DNA from: Promerops cafer
Taxonomy: Eukaryota; Chordata; Aves; Passeriformes; Nectariniidae
NCBI GenBank assembly: GCA_013398275.1
Contig: VZSE01006129.1
Location: 62,001-126,000, forward strand
DNA length: 64,000 bases
Reading direction: 5' to 3'
Shown here: positions 45,435-60,373 of the stretch, piece after piece
Layout: each line of letters opens with the position of its first letter
Position numbering within the stretch: the stretch's first letter is position 1
Notes under the pieces: generated by a model
Told to the model about the DNA's origin: nothing
The model's input: the letters and a program-made list of their open reading frames with translations, nothing else
The model's database searches: none
Translations under genes and position numbers: made by a program

Positions 45435-47592
45435 CGTCTACGGGTCCCACAGAGTGTCCTGGAGTGGGGAAACAGGGAAATCAGGTGCCTGGAAAGCTTT
45501 TAGGAACATGTCAGTCACACACGGCACTTTCCAAGGCAGGTGAAATAACACATGGTAGGTCAATACAGCCAAGCTTCCCCTTGGAAAGAAACTGCCCTCT
45601 GAGAGCTACAGTGACCACTTTGATTTCAGTGATTCTCAACAGTCACCCTCTAACAGGTGCTGGTTTGTGTCTGGGGGTGCATTTGAAGGGGTGGTTTAGA
45701 TTTGCAGTGCCAGCAGGCATTGGCTGTTCAGTAATTGTTGCTGCTTCCAGCAAGAGACTTCTTGAGAAGTGTAAAGTGTGTCTCCCTTTTTGTTATTTCT
45801 TCCAGAGTGCTGTAACCTCTGAGTGTGAGAATGGAAAAGTAACAGAAAAATGCCCAATTCATTTGTGATGTGCTGCCCCAAATGCTTTTGGGTTGGCACT
45901 TCTGTGCAAGGTGTTTTTTCACTGTAAATTAAGAGATCTTGCTTTTCCATCTGTCTCTGGCCATGCCCTTCTCTAACAGGATCTGCTTGGTTCTGCAGGG
46001 GAGACCTTTGGGAAGTTTGTGCTATTTGTGACATCCCACAACTGCTTTTCCAGTGGAAGCCTTTATTAGTGTAGGTTCTAGTAATGTGATCCAGAATGGG
46101 TTGTGTTCTGCATTTGCTTATTAAAAAATACAAAATAACTGAGCCTTCTTATGCTTGTGACAGAAAAATTACATTTACTGTCACCAATAGGTGGCATTCC
46201 AAAACAGAGCAGTCAGGATTCAGGAGCACACACCAGGAAGGATATCCAGCAGTGGATTGCTGTACCAGTGTGGAAATAAGAGCCTGTACATCCAGGGTCA
46301 TTAATGATTTGTCAGAGCTGTGTTGCATAATTCTTTCAAAAGGAAATGCTGCTGTCCCGTGGCCTATTTTAACTGAGAGAGCAGAGACAGGAGACATTTG
46401 TGTTCTTGGGAGAGTGAGAATTAGTGAAGGACTTGGAGCTCTTGGGCTTTGTGGCCAAGACAAGGCTTAGAGCATGGCCATGGTTTTTCTCTGAGGAAGT
46501 TCTGAGGGGATTAAAAAATGCTTTTTCTTAATGCTCATCAGTCTGGCTTTACATGTCATCTTTCATTTTGGAGTTAATCTTATTATAATTATATTAAGTA
46601 AATATTGGAGAGTATTATTTCAGGAACCTGAATTGTGGTTTTGCCTGAATAAGATTTTGTTTAAAAGCTTGTTCATCTTGGTATTTTCTGATTTATAGAA
46701 CAGGTCAACTTTTTGGTACAAGTTGCCTAACTATTCTTTAACATAAGGCATGTGACTGATTGCATGTGTTTCATGCTTTCCACATCAAAATTCTCATATA
46801 TTTTTTTATTCTTGTGTTTTAAAATGTGAAGTTGACATTAAATAAGCTTGAGTATGCATTTTACTTCTTTTTAATATTGTTGTTTCTGTGTTCAACTATT
46901 TTAATTTTAAAATGTTACTGCAAATTTAGATATTAATTTGCAATATTTGAAGTTAATGTTTTTATTTCTGTATGAAGGGAATTTGAGATGCAAGTGTCTC
47001 ACACGAATCCTCACAGCATCTCCTGGAATGGCAGGTTTTGAAATGAATCCAAACTTTAGTTTGCTGCTTTCTACCCCTCAGAAATCACATATTCCAAAAT
47101 GCTGTATAGACTATATAGCTTTTTATTTACAGCAATTACTGTTAGTTAACATCTCAGGTAGATGCAGAAGCTTGGCCTCTGCACTGAAAATGCCTGTTCT
47201 TGTTGAGAAAGTGCTCATTTCTGAGTGCCTCAGGACAAAGGAGCCAAAGCCTTTGGTGTCTGACTTGCGTGGTCATGAGTGGCTGTAAAATTACACAGGG
47301 AACTTCTGTTCCACAAGCTGGACTGAAACACAGAGAGCCCCCAGGGAAAACTGGATGTACAAAGGAAAGGCTTGACCATGTGTGTTCATTCTGTCAAGTT
47401 TCTGACATCTTAATTATGGTCCCATTTTTCTGGGATACTCTATAATAACACCATAGTTACAATGCTGCTACATTACACTCGGGCTTTTTTAACATTTAAC
47501 CATTTCTTCCTGTGACCAGAGGCACATAATGGCATGACTGAAATACTTTTCCATTCTCCATCTATTTTAAAAGCCAGGAATAATATAGGGTG

Positions 47593-47641
47593 AATTACAT
47601 TACATTAACTGTACGACATTACAGTATTACATTACTGTACT
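47593..47641. repeat. imperfect ATTAC-type repeat
   Basis: Repeated ACATT/ATTAC pentamers (AATTACATTACATTAACTG, then GACATTACAGTATTACATTA). Degenerate, without a fixed period. Confidence 0.6.
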
Positions 47642-50013
47642 GTTTTGCTAGGAACTTAGAGTAAAATTCTATAGAAAATCAAATTATTTTAAGGTGAAAA
47701 TTGGTTTCATAAAATAATATACAAATACAAGTTTTTAAAAATCAGAAACAAAACAACAGAAAACACCCCAAAAATGCCTTTATAAACAAATCCTGTTCAT
47801 ATATGTGAGTTTATATGCTATTTTTTCACCAATTTAACTCTTGCACTGAAAGCTTAGTATTACTACTTTAAACCAAATTATGTTCTTTGCATGCAAAACA
47901 CTGGGCTGCTGAGTTCCTTTCCTTGGCTTAGTTAGTAAGTGCTGCCTCACATTTTACAGCCCAAATTGTGAAAGGCCTTGGGTGCTTTGGGCCTTTCCTG
48001 CCCATGCCTGGGATCCTCAGATTATCTGTCGGGGGTTGTATTTTGCATAGGGCCAGCTTTTAATTTGGGGAAAATTCAGCCTATTCAATTTATCACTTTT
48101 ATAATCATTGCATAGTAAAATAAAGTTATAGATAGCCAGCGTAATGAAATTATTAACCATTTGTGTTGTCAGATAGTCTCAGCGTGGCTGCATTGTTATG
48201 CCTTTTTTCATTTTACCCATAAATATTTAGATCAGGAACAGTATATGAAAGCATCTTTATTACTTTTACTTTGTAATGTGTTCAGTAATTTGTACCTTTA
48301 TCTTCAGTACCTGTCAATTTGCTATTATGTTAATGGAAATAGTTACTTTTTAAAGGAGAGACCCTTTAGAAATACCAGAGCATCAGAATTTATTAAATAA
48401 TCCATCTTCATCCATTCAGTCAGAATTCAAACACATTTCTAAGATGTCAGCGTGATTTCTCATGACACGCAGGGGTTAAAGTGCTTTACCAAGATTTTTC
48501 ACTCACTCTTTTTTAAATGCATTGCACAGAAATGAGTTACATTTATCCATAGCAGGCAGAGCAGTTGCACTTCCCATTAGTTTAGGTTGGATATGCATGG
48601 CAAACATTCAGACAGAACAAAAAGCAGCTCAACGGGTATTGCACACTTTATCTAGAAAGGCATTTCTGTTCAGTATTGCTAAATATAGCCCACATTATTT
48701 CATTTCAAATATTACATATTTGCAAAGTTAACATGAAGTTTAAGCCATTCAACACCATGCTTTAAGCAGTAATTTAAAATGTAAAACATTTTACCTTGTA
48801 ATCTAACCTAACAGCAGATTCTGCTTGCTGTCATTTAGTCTCCCGTTGCAAATGAAACAAAATCTCAGTGATATCTTTAAAACAAACAGAGAAACTGTAG
48901 GGATTGTTGAAACATGTGAGATGATTCCTTAGTTAAGTCTGAAATAGCTTCTTGCCCTGGGGACCCAGGGCTGAGTTCTGTGTGCAGAGCCTCAGCCGTG
49001 CTGGTGCTCGGAGCGCTGGAACCTCACTCGGGCAAATGAGGAGCAGCACAATGCCTGCGGTCCCGAGGCTGACAAGGCACAGCTGGAAATCCTTTCCCAC
49101 TACTTACAGCCACATAAGGAACAAGGAAATGGAATGTTTGCAAAAGAAACAAAAAATGTGTATTTTGTTCGGTGCTGGTTTATGTATTTACAAGTTTAGT
49201 TTCCAGGTGGCATGGCTTTAATGTAGATTTATATAAAATAATAAGATCTAATACACTTTGGCAGATGTAGCCTTAACATAAAAACATTTATTAAAATTAG
49301 AGCTTTTATTTCAACTCATGTTTTCCTAATCCCCTCCTGCATTTAAAGCCTGTCATCTATAAGCACCAAGCCTTTTTGTTGAAGTTTTAGCATGGAAAGT
49401 TTTTCTTTTGTCCATTTACAGCAATGATTTCACTGCAAGTCGTAGCTTATGCATGGAAAATAAAACGACCAAAGCAGTTTCCCTTCATTTTTCCTCTTTG
49501 TAAGGCTAATTACATCCTGAAACATGATCCTGAAGCTCAGCTCTGCAGAAGCTGCAGGGAAGTTGGTGATGCAGAGAGAAGGGAGGGAATTAAGGGTACA
49601 TTACCACAAGTCCTGTGCGTGCCAGCAGAGCCTTTTCCTGCATCCCCAGGTCACTGCCGAGTGTCGGGGTGGGTGATGGGATGGGTCTGCTGAGCTTCAA
49701 AATGACAAATTCACCTGGGACCCCGAGTTTTCTGAGTTCTGCTGACATTAAAAATCGTCGTTTGCTTCAACTCGCAGTCTGAGGAATATTTAGACAGATA
49801 GTCATGGAATGGTGTAACCATTGAGTTAACCATAATTGTTAACTGGTGTGTGGTGGAAAGATACTGGGAGAACACAATGTCTCTTAAAATAGGCATTCAG
49901 TTCCTACTGTGCTCTGCTTTGCAGAGGCAAAAGAAGAAATATTCAACTTTGGTAATTTATCTGGAGCTGTTTGAAAGGAATGGAGACAGTCACTTAACAA
50001 ATGGAGTGAAAAT

Positions 50014-50388
50014 CTAGATGGAAGGAACCTTAAAGTTTATCCCATTCCACCCCTCTGCTCTGGGCAGGGACACCTTCCACTGTCCCAGGCTGCTCCAAGC
50101 CCTGTCCAACCTGGCCTTGGACACTTCCAGGGATCCAGGGACAGCCACAGCTGCTCTGGGCACCCTGTGCCAGGGCCTGCCCAAGTCCCTCACAGGGAAG
50201 AATTCCTTCCCAATCTCATCTAACCCTGCCCTCCTTCAGCTTTAAGGCCTTTCCCCCTTGTCCTGTCACTCCAGGCCCTTGCCCCAAGCCCCTCTCAGCT
50301 CTCTGGGAGCCCTTTTAGGCACTGGGAAGGGCTCAAAGTCTTCTCTTCTCCAGGCTGAACAGCCCCAAGTCTCTCAACCTGTCTTAGT
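50014..50388 (-). repeat. CR1 LINE 3' fragment
   Basis: Reads AGATGGAAGGAACCTTAAAG, GGGCAGGGACACCTTCCACT, CACTTCCAGGGATCCAGGGA, AAGAATTCCTTCCCAATCTC and CTTCTCTTCTCCAGGCTGAA. Minus orientation, about 375 bases. The terminal octamers are lost or degraded. Confidence 0.93.
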
Positions 50389-53300
50389 GAGATGTAGATT
50401 CAGACACAGCTTAAGAGATCCTTCAGTCAGCTTAGAGGATTTAGGATTTTCACTGTATGTCTGTGAGGCCCTTGCTTATCTTCTCAACTTTTATTAAGGC
50501 AGAAGTAAAGACAGCCTGAGGGATCTGCACAGACACAGGTCCCTCTTCATGAAAATGGCATTGCACCTTCCTGCAATGAGCAGTAACACTTGAAAATTGT
50601 AGGAGCTGTTTAAGAGGGACCCGTGGCTGCCTGGTATCAAGAAGGTTTAGGATTTTTAATTGGAAAAAAAGTGTACGAGAATGGACATCATCTGCTGCCT
50701 TTCAATAAGATTTAATTCTGTGTAAGATTAATAATTAGATTGGCTTTAATATTGTTATTTACATTAAAATCTTCCACATAAATTTGCCTGTCATAATAAC
50801 TAAAGAAAAAATGCCGTATATTCTGCTAAAAGTTCAGATGAGGGTGGTAAATTATTTCAGACATACACAGTTCAGGTAGTTTTTGTGTGAGTGCAAACAC
50901 TGCTGTGTCCTCAGGGATCTAATATTGACTGTTTTTATGGGAATAGTTCATCCAAGAGGGCAGAGCAAGCTGCCAGTCTCTGCTGCCTCTGCAAGTCGTG
51001 TTACGCCTGTCCATCCCATGGCCAGTCGTTGGAATGAGTTGTGTAATGGGAATGTTTTGGTCTGTCAAGATGCCTCAATGTGGAATTGTGTCCTTTGAGG
51101 AGAGAAGAGGCAGACTAAACAGCAGTGGATAATAATTAGAATAACTTTTTATAATTTTATATCTTAGGGCAAACTGCCACTGTCGGTTTGTGTCTTGAGA
51201 AAGGGCCATAGGATGTGAGAAATGGCTGTGGAAGGCTGGAGCCTCTGGCATGGGTTCTTCTCTTTTCCTCTCACAGCAAGAACTATTAGTGTACAATAAT
51301 ACTGTTGTTGTTTTCCTTTTTATCAATTTTGCTTCTTTCTGTAGGAGGTAATGGAAGGAGGAAAAACATCACTACTGTGCCCCTGTTCTAAACCTCAGAG
51401 GAGGTCAAATTAATGTGTAAGTTAACAGAATCTGTGATGCTGAGAAGAGCTTATAGATTTTCATCTTCTGTCTAAAAGTTCACTTAAATACATGGAGAAT
51501 GGTGAAACAGAAGGAATAACTTCTGTTTGTCAAAAGCCTTCAAGGTGTCTGCAGTGTAAATCTTTGTCATCAAAGAAAGCCAGCAGGCTGAAGGAATAGG
51601 AGAATATCTTGAAAATAAAAATTACTAAGCCAACTTAAGAAGTATAGAAAGTATGAAGAGTACAGAGTATAGAAACAGGAGTTGAAATAATTGTTTATGG
51701 TCACATCATACAGAGACCATGAAACTCAGTTGTGTATCATACCTTTTAGAAATGGAATCTTTATCTGCATTATGGCCAGACCAAGCAGGATGAGAGCAGG
51801 AATGGCCTTTGCTGGGCCAGTGGATGACAGGTGTAGCCTGGCTTAGCAGAGCAGAGGAAATGGTGTTGGCTTCAGCCAGGCACTGATAATTTCCTCTATT
51901 GCTGGAATCCCCTCGGCAGCTCGGGCAGGTCAGGGAGCCCAGCCTGCTGCTGGGAGCAGGGCAAGGCTCAGGCCAGAGCAGGGCTTTGTCCTGCTGGTTT
52001 TGAAAGGCAGCAAGGACAGAGGCAACTCCTCTTGGCTGCCCAGATCTCATGATTTGCTTTACCTTCTATTCCTTTATTCCCTTTCCTCCCCTTTCACCCT
52101 CACAAGTTCTTTTCTCAGCCATTTCAAAACATGCAGCCTGCCAAGGTTTACAGCTTCCCTACTGAGTCCACTTTGCAGACTTACACCTTTATTTATAATT
52201 ACAATCTGGTTGTCCTATCCTTTTTTTCCTTGAGCATCAAAGGAAAACTGATCCTCCCCATCCTCCCTTTTTAACTCTGCAATATTCTGCCTTTGCATGT
52301 TACAGCCTGGTTAGGGGCCCCACAGGGCAGTGGCCACCTGCACATACAGGATTTTCCTTTTCTTCTCTCTGTCCTGAAACCCTTTGTGGTGTCTCCCTCG
52401 TGGTGCCACAGGTGAGCAGTAGCCATGTGCAGACCTCTGATAATTTTATATGCTTGCAAAAGGTCCATTTCCTTGGTGGAACCCCAAACCTTGGTAACTG
52501 TTACCATGTCTCACCTGGCACCAAGAGTACATTCTATAGCTTTAAATGTTCCACAGTCATCCTTTTTTTTAACAGCTTTCTCTCACATTATATCATTAAT
52601 AGGTATTTTACTTATGCCTCCTGGCTTGCCGAGTTAGTTACAGAAGGGCTGTGTTGAAGTTGGATCTGTTATTTAATTAAAACCCTGATCAAAATATTAT
52701 TTCCATGAGTCAAACACATCCGCATTCAGGAATGTGAGGTTATTTCTGTTTGTTCAAGAATCGGAATGAAAAGAGACAACTGAAAATTACAGCAGCAGTT
52801 TTTTAACCTTCCAATGAAATATAAGAACAGAATTACATTTTTAAGTTGCTTTACTCTTAGTTGTCATGATGAATCCATGCTGTTGCTGGCTGGTTTTGAT
52901 CAGAGACAAAGATGGAATCCTAAACTTTGCAATTACTCATGTGGTTTACTTTTCTTAAAATCAAACACACAAGTTTATAGTTGGAAAAAAGTAGCAATGG
53001 AGAAAAAATTTTATAACCGTTAAAGTCAGCACAAAACACAAGATGGGGAATTTGGGATTGGCAGTACACTGCATTTCTGAAACCTGTACCAGTTACTGCA
53101 CTCCTTCTGTAATCAGTGGTCACGGATATCCTTATGAAAAAAATATAAGAAAAGACAAAATACTGATGGTAAACCTTGAGATAGTAAACACAGATTTTCC
53201 TCACATATTTAAAAATATTAACAATACATTGCAAAAAGCATGAGATACTTCGTTAGGCAGGAATAAATCTAAAATTGCAATGAGGGATGTGTGTGGCCGG

Positions 53301-54955
53301 GATCTATTTACATTTTAAAAAGCTTAATTTTCAACTGTGACTGCATCCTAATTCTAGTTCTTTACTGCAGTGAACAGAATATTAGTATTCATTATCATAA
53401 CTTTGAGGACACTAACTATTGCCACAACTTGTTGTCTCTTGGTTAGGTTTCTGTTCAATCCCACAGCATCAGTTTTAATTTGTGGTATGTTTTTCTCGCA
53501 TTAAATCTGAAATGCCAGTGACCAGACAAATGAAGTAATTTGTAAAGCCTTTCTTCAGAGCTATCTGAAATTTAAGCTTTTACATATTGCCTGTGCATTA
53601 GTGAAGAAATGTAGTGGAATCTTTATTATATCATTACCTAGAGCTGTTCCCTGTGGTGGTCCAAAGCAAGGTGCCCACCTGCCTTGAAAAAATACAGCTT
53701 TAAACCCCTGGCCATTGTAAGGAAACATGGAAGATTTCCCCTGTCCTCCTGCCTTTCTGTCAAATAATATCACTTCTTTTTTGGGGGTTCAAATGGTGAC
53801 ACATCCCTGTGTATTGGGTAGTTCTATTTCAGCTATTTGCTGACTCATGTGTTTCCAAAATACTCAGCGCATCTTCTGTGTGTCTGAAGCAGCACAAAGA
53901 GCTCGGCTTGGGGCTTGGTTTCTCTCCTGTGCCAGAATTGAGCATTGTTACTCATCAATAGAACTTGGAGGTTTCCAGCTTTTTCCTAAAATAATTATGT
54001 TCTGCTGCAGCTGTTCAGTTTCTAGCATGAGCCATAAGCCTCCAGTAGGTTTTCTTTGATGTCATTGCTTCTCATACCCAGTTCCATTTCTTCAAAAGGC
54101 AACTACATCCCACCAGAGCAAAGGGACAGTGTTTCTCTTAAATAAGATTGGGCTAGAATGAACAGATGGAAAATTCTGTGTTTTAAATAACTATATCTAG
54201 AAATATATAATTTATGTATAGGAAATACTGAAGAAATGTAAATATAGAAAAGTCTGCATTTTAAATATATTAATTACAGAAAATAAGAGTATGTAATTAT
54301 TCTAATGGTCTTTCTCTATTTGTTTGCCCTTTTCATCTGGTTTCCATTTTCTTGGTCATGCTTGGTTGCACTTTCCATTTCCATATAAAACACTGTGTAC
54401 TTCTCTAAAAAGTGGATGCATCTTTTTTTAAGCTTCTCTTGTGCACTGTTGCCATCTCAGAGTGTATCAGAACTGACATGTGAAAATTCAACTTGATCTT
54501 ACAGATAAAACTGGTGGTTTGAGATGTCAGCGGGGAGATGGGTTGGGTTCCTGTGACTTGCTGCTGGTATCCCTGTTGTTTGGGGCCTCAGATGTTTTCC
54601 CCTTGGTTTTAAATTTAAGCAGGAATTAGTAACAGGATGCCTCTCCACTGAGAGACTGTCTCAGGAAGGAGATGTAAACTGAGGACACAAATATTTTGAA
54701 GCATTTTAGTCAAAACGAAGGATTTGTTGGCAGCCTGGACAAGAAGACACTTTGAGGACAATAACAAAGTTTACTTGTGGTTTCCTTTTAGATTTAAAAA
54801 TTAGTTGTCTTTGCCTGTTGATTCATGTTTTTTCCATTACAAACAGTAGCATCAAATGGTTTGTTTGGGTGAATTAGTGGACAGTGGCAGAAATTATTTG
54901 TACAGCAGTTCTGCAGCTACCAGTGAGAGTCTGAAGGGGCAGAATGGCAGGATAA

Positions 54956-54974
54956 ATGTGTGTGTGTGTATATA
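54956..54974. repeat. short (TG)n/(TA)n microsatellite
   Basis: ATGTGTGTGTGTGTATATAC, an ordinary short dinucleotide repeat in the flank upstream of ECM2. Confidence 0.8.
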
Positions 54975-55631
54975 CAAATATCTGATTTTTAAATTTAACT
55001 GTTAACACCATATCGGTATTTTTGATTATCACCTTTCTAGAGACTTATAATTCCACAGTGCACAAAATTCAGAATTGACTACGAGTTGAAAACACCCATT
55101 AAGTGATTAATTGTGTTTGCTTTATGATCTGAGTGGCATTTGTGGCCAAACTTTGGCAACTCCAAACAAACAGGAGTTGTGTATCTCCTGATACCCAGCA
55201 CAGTTCCCCCTGTGTCATCTTCCAGGAGGGAAATGTTAAAACCAAAAAGAAAAAACCTCTGAAGATGTTATGTTTTTCTGGATGGCTCTGGGTATGGTTT
55301 ATAAATGTCTTGTTGAAGGAGAACATTGGCGTGGTTTGGTTTTTTCCCAGGGTCAGAGAGACTTTGCCAATCATTTTTATTATGATTTCTCTCTGTTCTT
55401 CACATTAAATGCTGTGTGTTCCCTTCCCTTTGGGACCTGGAGGAATCATCAACTGACTGGAGAACAAGTAGAGTTATTTCTGAAACACGGAGTTCTGTTT
55501 ACATGATACAAGATGAGAAGTTTGGGGCTGGGGACAGAGATGGGTTCCCTTGTAATTCCTGTTGTATCAACACATCCCATGAACTGGACAATCCCAGCTT
55601 CCCCCTTGGACTACCCGTGTGGAAATGCTTG

Positions 55632-55692
55632 CACAGGCTTTGATATCAATGATCCCTGTGGGTGCCTTCCAGCTCTGGATATTCTATTTTTC
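55632..55692 (+). repeat. degraded CR1 LINE tail, plus orientation
   Basis: TCAATGATCCCTGTGGGTGC followed by CTTCCAGCTCTGGATATTCT and ATTTTTCTATT resembles the sense-strand CR1 end. It is short and diverged, and its upstream limit is not clear. Confidence 0.6.
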
Positions 55693-58600
55693 TATTATTT
55701 TTTTGCTACTTTTTCTGTGTTTCATGGCCTTTACTTCTATTACACAATGTGAATTGTCCAAGGTGGAATAAACTGATTTTGTTTCAGCAAGTTGGGATGT
55801 TTTATAAGGTCCTTTCACAGCGAGTACTTTGGTGACTGAATGTTGTGGTATTTTTGTCTCATGGGAATTAGCAGGAAAGATCCTGTGAGTTAATAAGGAT
55901 TGAACTGTTAGACAATGATTCTGAATTCATAGGGATATGCTAGAGATCAGAAATGTGATTTTGGAGGTCTAGGAGCTGTACAGCTACAATTGGAATTATT
56001 TTAAGAGGTTTTAGGAGGCACAAATATGTGCACAGTCTAGACAGTGCTACTTCTGCACTGGCAGGGGCAGCTGCAAGAAATGCTAATGCAGGAGCTGAGT
56101 CCAAAACAGGGAGGGGGAAAAATAGGAAAAGCCAAAGGTGAGGAATATGCTGGAGGCCTCAGATGATAGAGCTCAGTGTGTTTGGGAGGAGTCATCCAGA
56201 GGTCTTCCTACAGTGGAAAAATGAATATTGAAGTAATCCAGAACTCTATTTTAAATAACATTATAGTGCTTGCCTTTCTTCTTGAGTTTTTCCATGGGAT
56301 TGTCTGTCTGTCCCTTACAGTTCCTGCTGTGGGACTCAGCCTGGGTTTGGGAATGGAGCCTGAGTGTTACAGCCTCATCTTTTTACATGAGCTGGGGGTA
56401 ACTCCATGTTTAAATTCTGGGAATGGAAATCTTCCTTTTGTCTGTTGCTTTAATTTCCTTTTTCTTGAACTATTTTTACTCGAGAGGGTTGAGGGCTCCT
56501 TCCTCAGATCGATCTGTGTGAAAGGCTGGGAAAGGTTGGTGCTCCAGGATCCAGGCTGCAGTGGGCATTATTCCACAGCTTTTGGGACAAATCTCCTGCT
56601 TTGTACACAAGGAAAACTTTAAACATTCACCACGTTTGCACACATGAATGTTTGGGTCACTTTACTTCCTTCAAGCTTTAAAAACACAGGAGAACTGAAC
56701 TGATTGCTTGGGAAACTGAAGAAGGGAAAAAAGAAAGCTTTAGTATTAACTACTTTCCTTTCAACTGGGCTTTTACCAGAACAAAACATATTGTTACCAA
56801 CAGTTTTGAAATGTTTCTGCAAGGCCAGCAATTGAAATGCAAGTTATGAAATGCCTCAAGTCTGCATTGAAAGTGAATGAAATGCACTGGCAGCTGCTGT
56901 TGGTATTATCAGTGAGTGCTCTTTGTGTTGTTGCAGTACCTAAGCAATGAAACAAATATTTATCCACACGCATCACACAACATTCCTGGGCAGTGCAGCT
57001 TTGGCCTTTATAAACCAAATAAGGTGGAGCATAAGGAGTTGTTTTTTGCCTGGCAGCTGGCTGTGATTTCTCCTTCTGGATACACTAAATAATTCTGCTT
57101 GCTGCCCTAAATTCTTTTCTACTCTCCAGTACACAGATATTTGAGTCAAAATCCAATTTGTTGTGAGAGATTTGGTCAAAAGTATAGCACAGTGTGCACA
57201 TATACAGTGCTACAGGTTTTCACTGTTCTTTATTTTTGCTTCTATTTCGGTTTTTGGGGGAGGTTTTGCAGCTTTCTTGTGGAAGTCATTGAGTGGATCA
57301 AAATTTGAGGATAGTTGACCAATTTTGCAAGCCTGTTATTTACCATTGGATTGACAACTTTACACTCTCACACGTACAATAATTATAAATTGATGAATCT
57401 CTTCTTGCAGATGTTTGTGTCTTCTCAAGAATATTTCCTGTGTCCCTCTTGTTTGTGCTAAGGATGTGTTTGGAAATCTGAAATGTCGTGTTGTTGACAG
57501 CCAGATCTAAAGGACTGTGTTTGGGTATGACATGAAAAGAATTCAGTGGGTTTAAAGCTTTCAAGGCCTTTTCAGCTGGACCCGTTCCTGCTCTTGTTGA
57601 TAGCAACAGGCACTTCAGCACTGCATGTGAATATTTCTTTTCACACAAGCAGCTGATAATTGTAAATAACCAGACAAGTGAAAGCTACTGGGTGGCAAAT
57701 TTCTGTGGGGTCTGTCCAAAACGTAATGCTTTGTAGAACCATTAAAAGAGGATGGATGTCCTGTGGGAAAGATTTCAGTGTATCTACAGTATATGTTTTA
57801 TAGAAAATACAGATTTATAGGTAAAGCTTCACTTTTTACTTAATGCAGGTGTTAAGCCTTTTTGTAAAGCTCAGGAAGAATAATAGAAATACTGCAGAGG
57901 TATTTGAGAAAGGAGGATGCACATGGACATACCTGTGTATGTTTAAGGAAAAATCTGATCATTCTGGAGGCTGGGTGAGTGATTATTGTACACATTCAGG
58001 AGAGTTGTGCTGTGGACTTTGCCATTTGTCACTGATATCAAATCTGGGTGGGGCTAAAACTGGAGCACAGCTTTATTTGAGTGCAAGTGCCACAGGAGGT
58101 TTTGGGGTTGTTTTGTGCCAGCCCAGGTTCCTCCTTTGCGACTGGTGTGCAGGGAAGGTCAGGGCACAGCTGCTCCTTAGGGCACCAACGGGGCAGGGCA
58201 GATTCTGGCCAAAGCCCCCTCTGCTGTGGGACAGTTTGCTCTAAGTGATAGACTGACCTCTCAATCAATTTAGATCTCTTGGTGAGAAATGAAAATGGTA
58301 TTTTGGATGTTCCAGGTGGGTCTATGGACGTGCCTGTCTTTACCAGGTAAGATAAAATTGCCCACATAGAAGCAAATAACTCTTCAGACCTTGGAGAAAG
58401 ACTAAAAAAGCACAGCAGTAAATGATGAACATAATCTGAGTACCTTGTCTAAAAACTTCCTTTAATCACACTGTTTTAAAAGTAAATGTCTTAACCCTGA
58501 GCTAGTTTAGATGAACTAGATGTTCTTCATTGTCTCCTATAGTTTATTTTTAAAATTAATCTGCCTACTTGGGAAAAAACTAACACAGCGTTAGAGCCAA

Positions 58601-60373
58601 GTCATTAACTAAATTCAGATGCTTTTATTTAAATGATGTTCAGGTTGTGCTGTCTGGATGAGCTTGATAATGTAAACTACAAAAACAAGTTGGGCCACAT
58701 TTGATAATCAACTTTACTTTGGTATTTCAAATCCAAGTTGCTTTATGCAAATTCTGGATCCTTTTATTGAGATATCAAAAAGGCTTAGAGATAATTTTGC
58801 AGCAACTTTTATACAGAAAAAAAAAATAAAGATCTATGAGGTATCTTGCTTCTGTTGTAATGGAAGAAAACACAAACTTGGCTTAATTTCTCTCCTAAAA
58901 ATGCCTTTCCTGCAGTCTGCTTCTTTCAGATTATTGAAAATTTGGCTCACAATTCTTTCTTCACAAATTGTTGATACTTCATGCTGCTCTAGAATATGAC
59001 ATCTTTTTTCTTTCCATAATTTTTCATCTCTATATTGTCCTTGGCTGCTTATCATCTCTTGCTAAATTAGACATCTCTGCTGACTTCCACATGGTGCCGT
59101 TTGTAAAGTTTATCACCAAGAAATATTTAATTATTCCTAGCTGCAGAGGGCAGGCAGGGGACTCAAAATACAACAGAATGAAAACTAATATGTCAGTAAA
59201 GTTGTGGAGGAAGAACAGAACTGCTGAGCTGGGCTGGTTTTCTGGGTATTTCCTCCAAAATAAATGTCATGGGGCAGTGTCAGTGCTCTCCCACACCAGC
59301 CCACTGAGTTCCTGAGCCCTGGGCTTGGAGCTGGGCCAGTCCCTGTGCCAGGGGATGGATCCACTGCCAGCTCAGTGTTAAGACAGTGTATTTTAAAATC
59401 TGAATAAAATGCCATAAAAGCCCAAGAATTTTAAGCTAGAAAAATGTAGGCCTTAAAACGTTCATAAACTATTGGAGATCTTTTACCTCAGCAATTTTAA
59501 AGAAAATACTGGAGAGAAGATTTATCTCTTGCCCAGCAAGAAATAAGTGAAGAACAAGCATCTGCAGCCTCTGTGTTCCCTGTTTATGATCTACCCCTTC
59601 CTGTTCTTCCTGAGGTTTCATGTTCATTTAATTCTATTTTTCCTCACAAAAATAAACCTCCAGTATGTATTTTAATTTACTCCCAGTCTGCTGTAATTAA
59701 GTTGCAGATAAACACATGGTTGCCATATGACAAAATGATACTGAAAGGAAATGAGACACAGAATTTTGTGTACTCGGGCCTTGGTTATGCTGGGTTGGCT
59801 CTTCTGTAGACCTACAGCCTAGATCCAATTAGGAAAAATACAAAAATTATGGAAAATTATTGGTCACATTGTAAGCATAGTGACAAACTGAATCATGTAG
59901 ACTCATGGTTGAGTCAAGCACGAAAAATAATAATGTTATGGAAATATGAAAGGAGGAAAATAAGTGGCAATGGAAATAGAGCAGGGGCCAAAAAAGAGAA
60001 GCTGTAATCAAGGGAAGAGAAAAGGAAAGAAAGAACAAAGCAGAGGGATTTCACTGGCAATGAGCAAAGGCCACTGGATTTGGGGCTGGTGGTCAGTGGT
60101 GTCAGGTACCTGTGCAGAGCACTGGCTGATCTACAAGAGGTAGCTGCAAGATTGAATCTTAGCAAGGGGCTCAATGACTCAGGTCACAGATCTGGGCTGA
60201 TGAAAAGGGCAGAAAGGTCTGAAAGCAGGGGGGTGCAGAGCATTTTTTATCCAAGTAACCAACCTGCTGTGCCTGTGCTGCAGGAGGGAGCCAGGCATGT
60301 CCTGAGCTTGGGAGAGAGTCTGGTAAATGTTGGCAAAGATTTGCCCTGTCCAGAGTGACATTCAGACTGTTAT

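Noticed and set aside
45278..45868. 196-codon plus-strand open frame overlapping the ECM2 first coding exon
   Set aside because: It is the antisense shadow of a GC-rich coding exon. It has no signal peptide, domain or splice context, and its second half is low-complexity flank.
56176..56622. 148-codon plus-strand open frame with hydrophobic stretches
   Set aside because: It looks membrane-like only because the DNA is T-rich. No start context, homologue or splice structure could be recognised.
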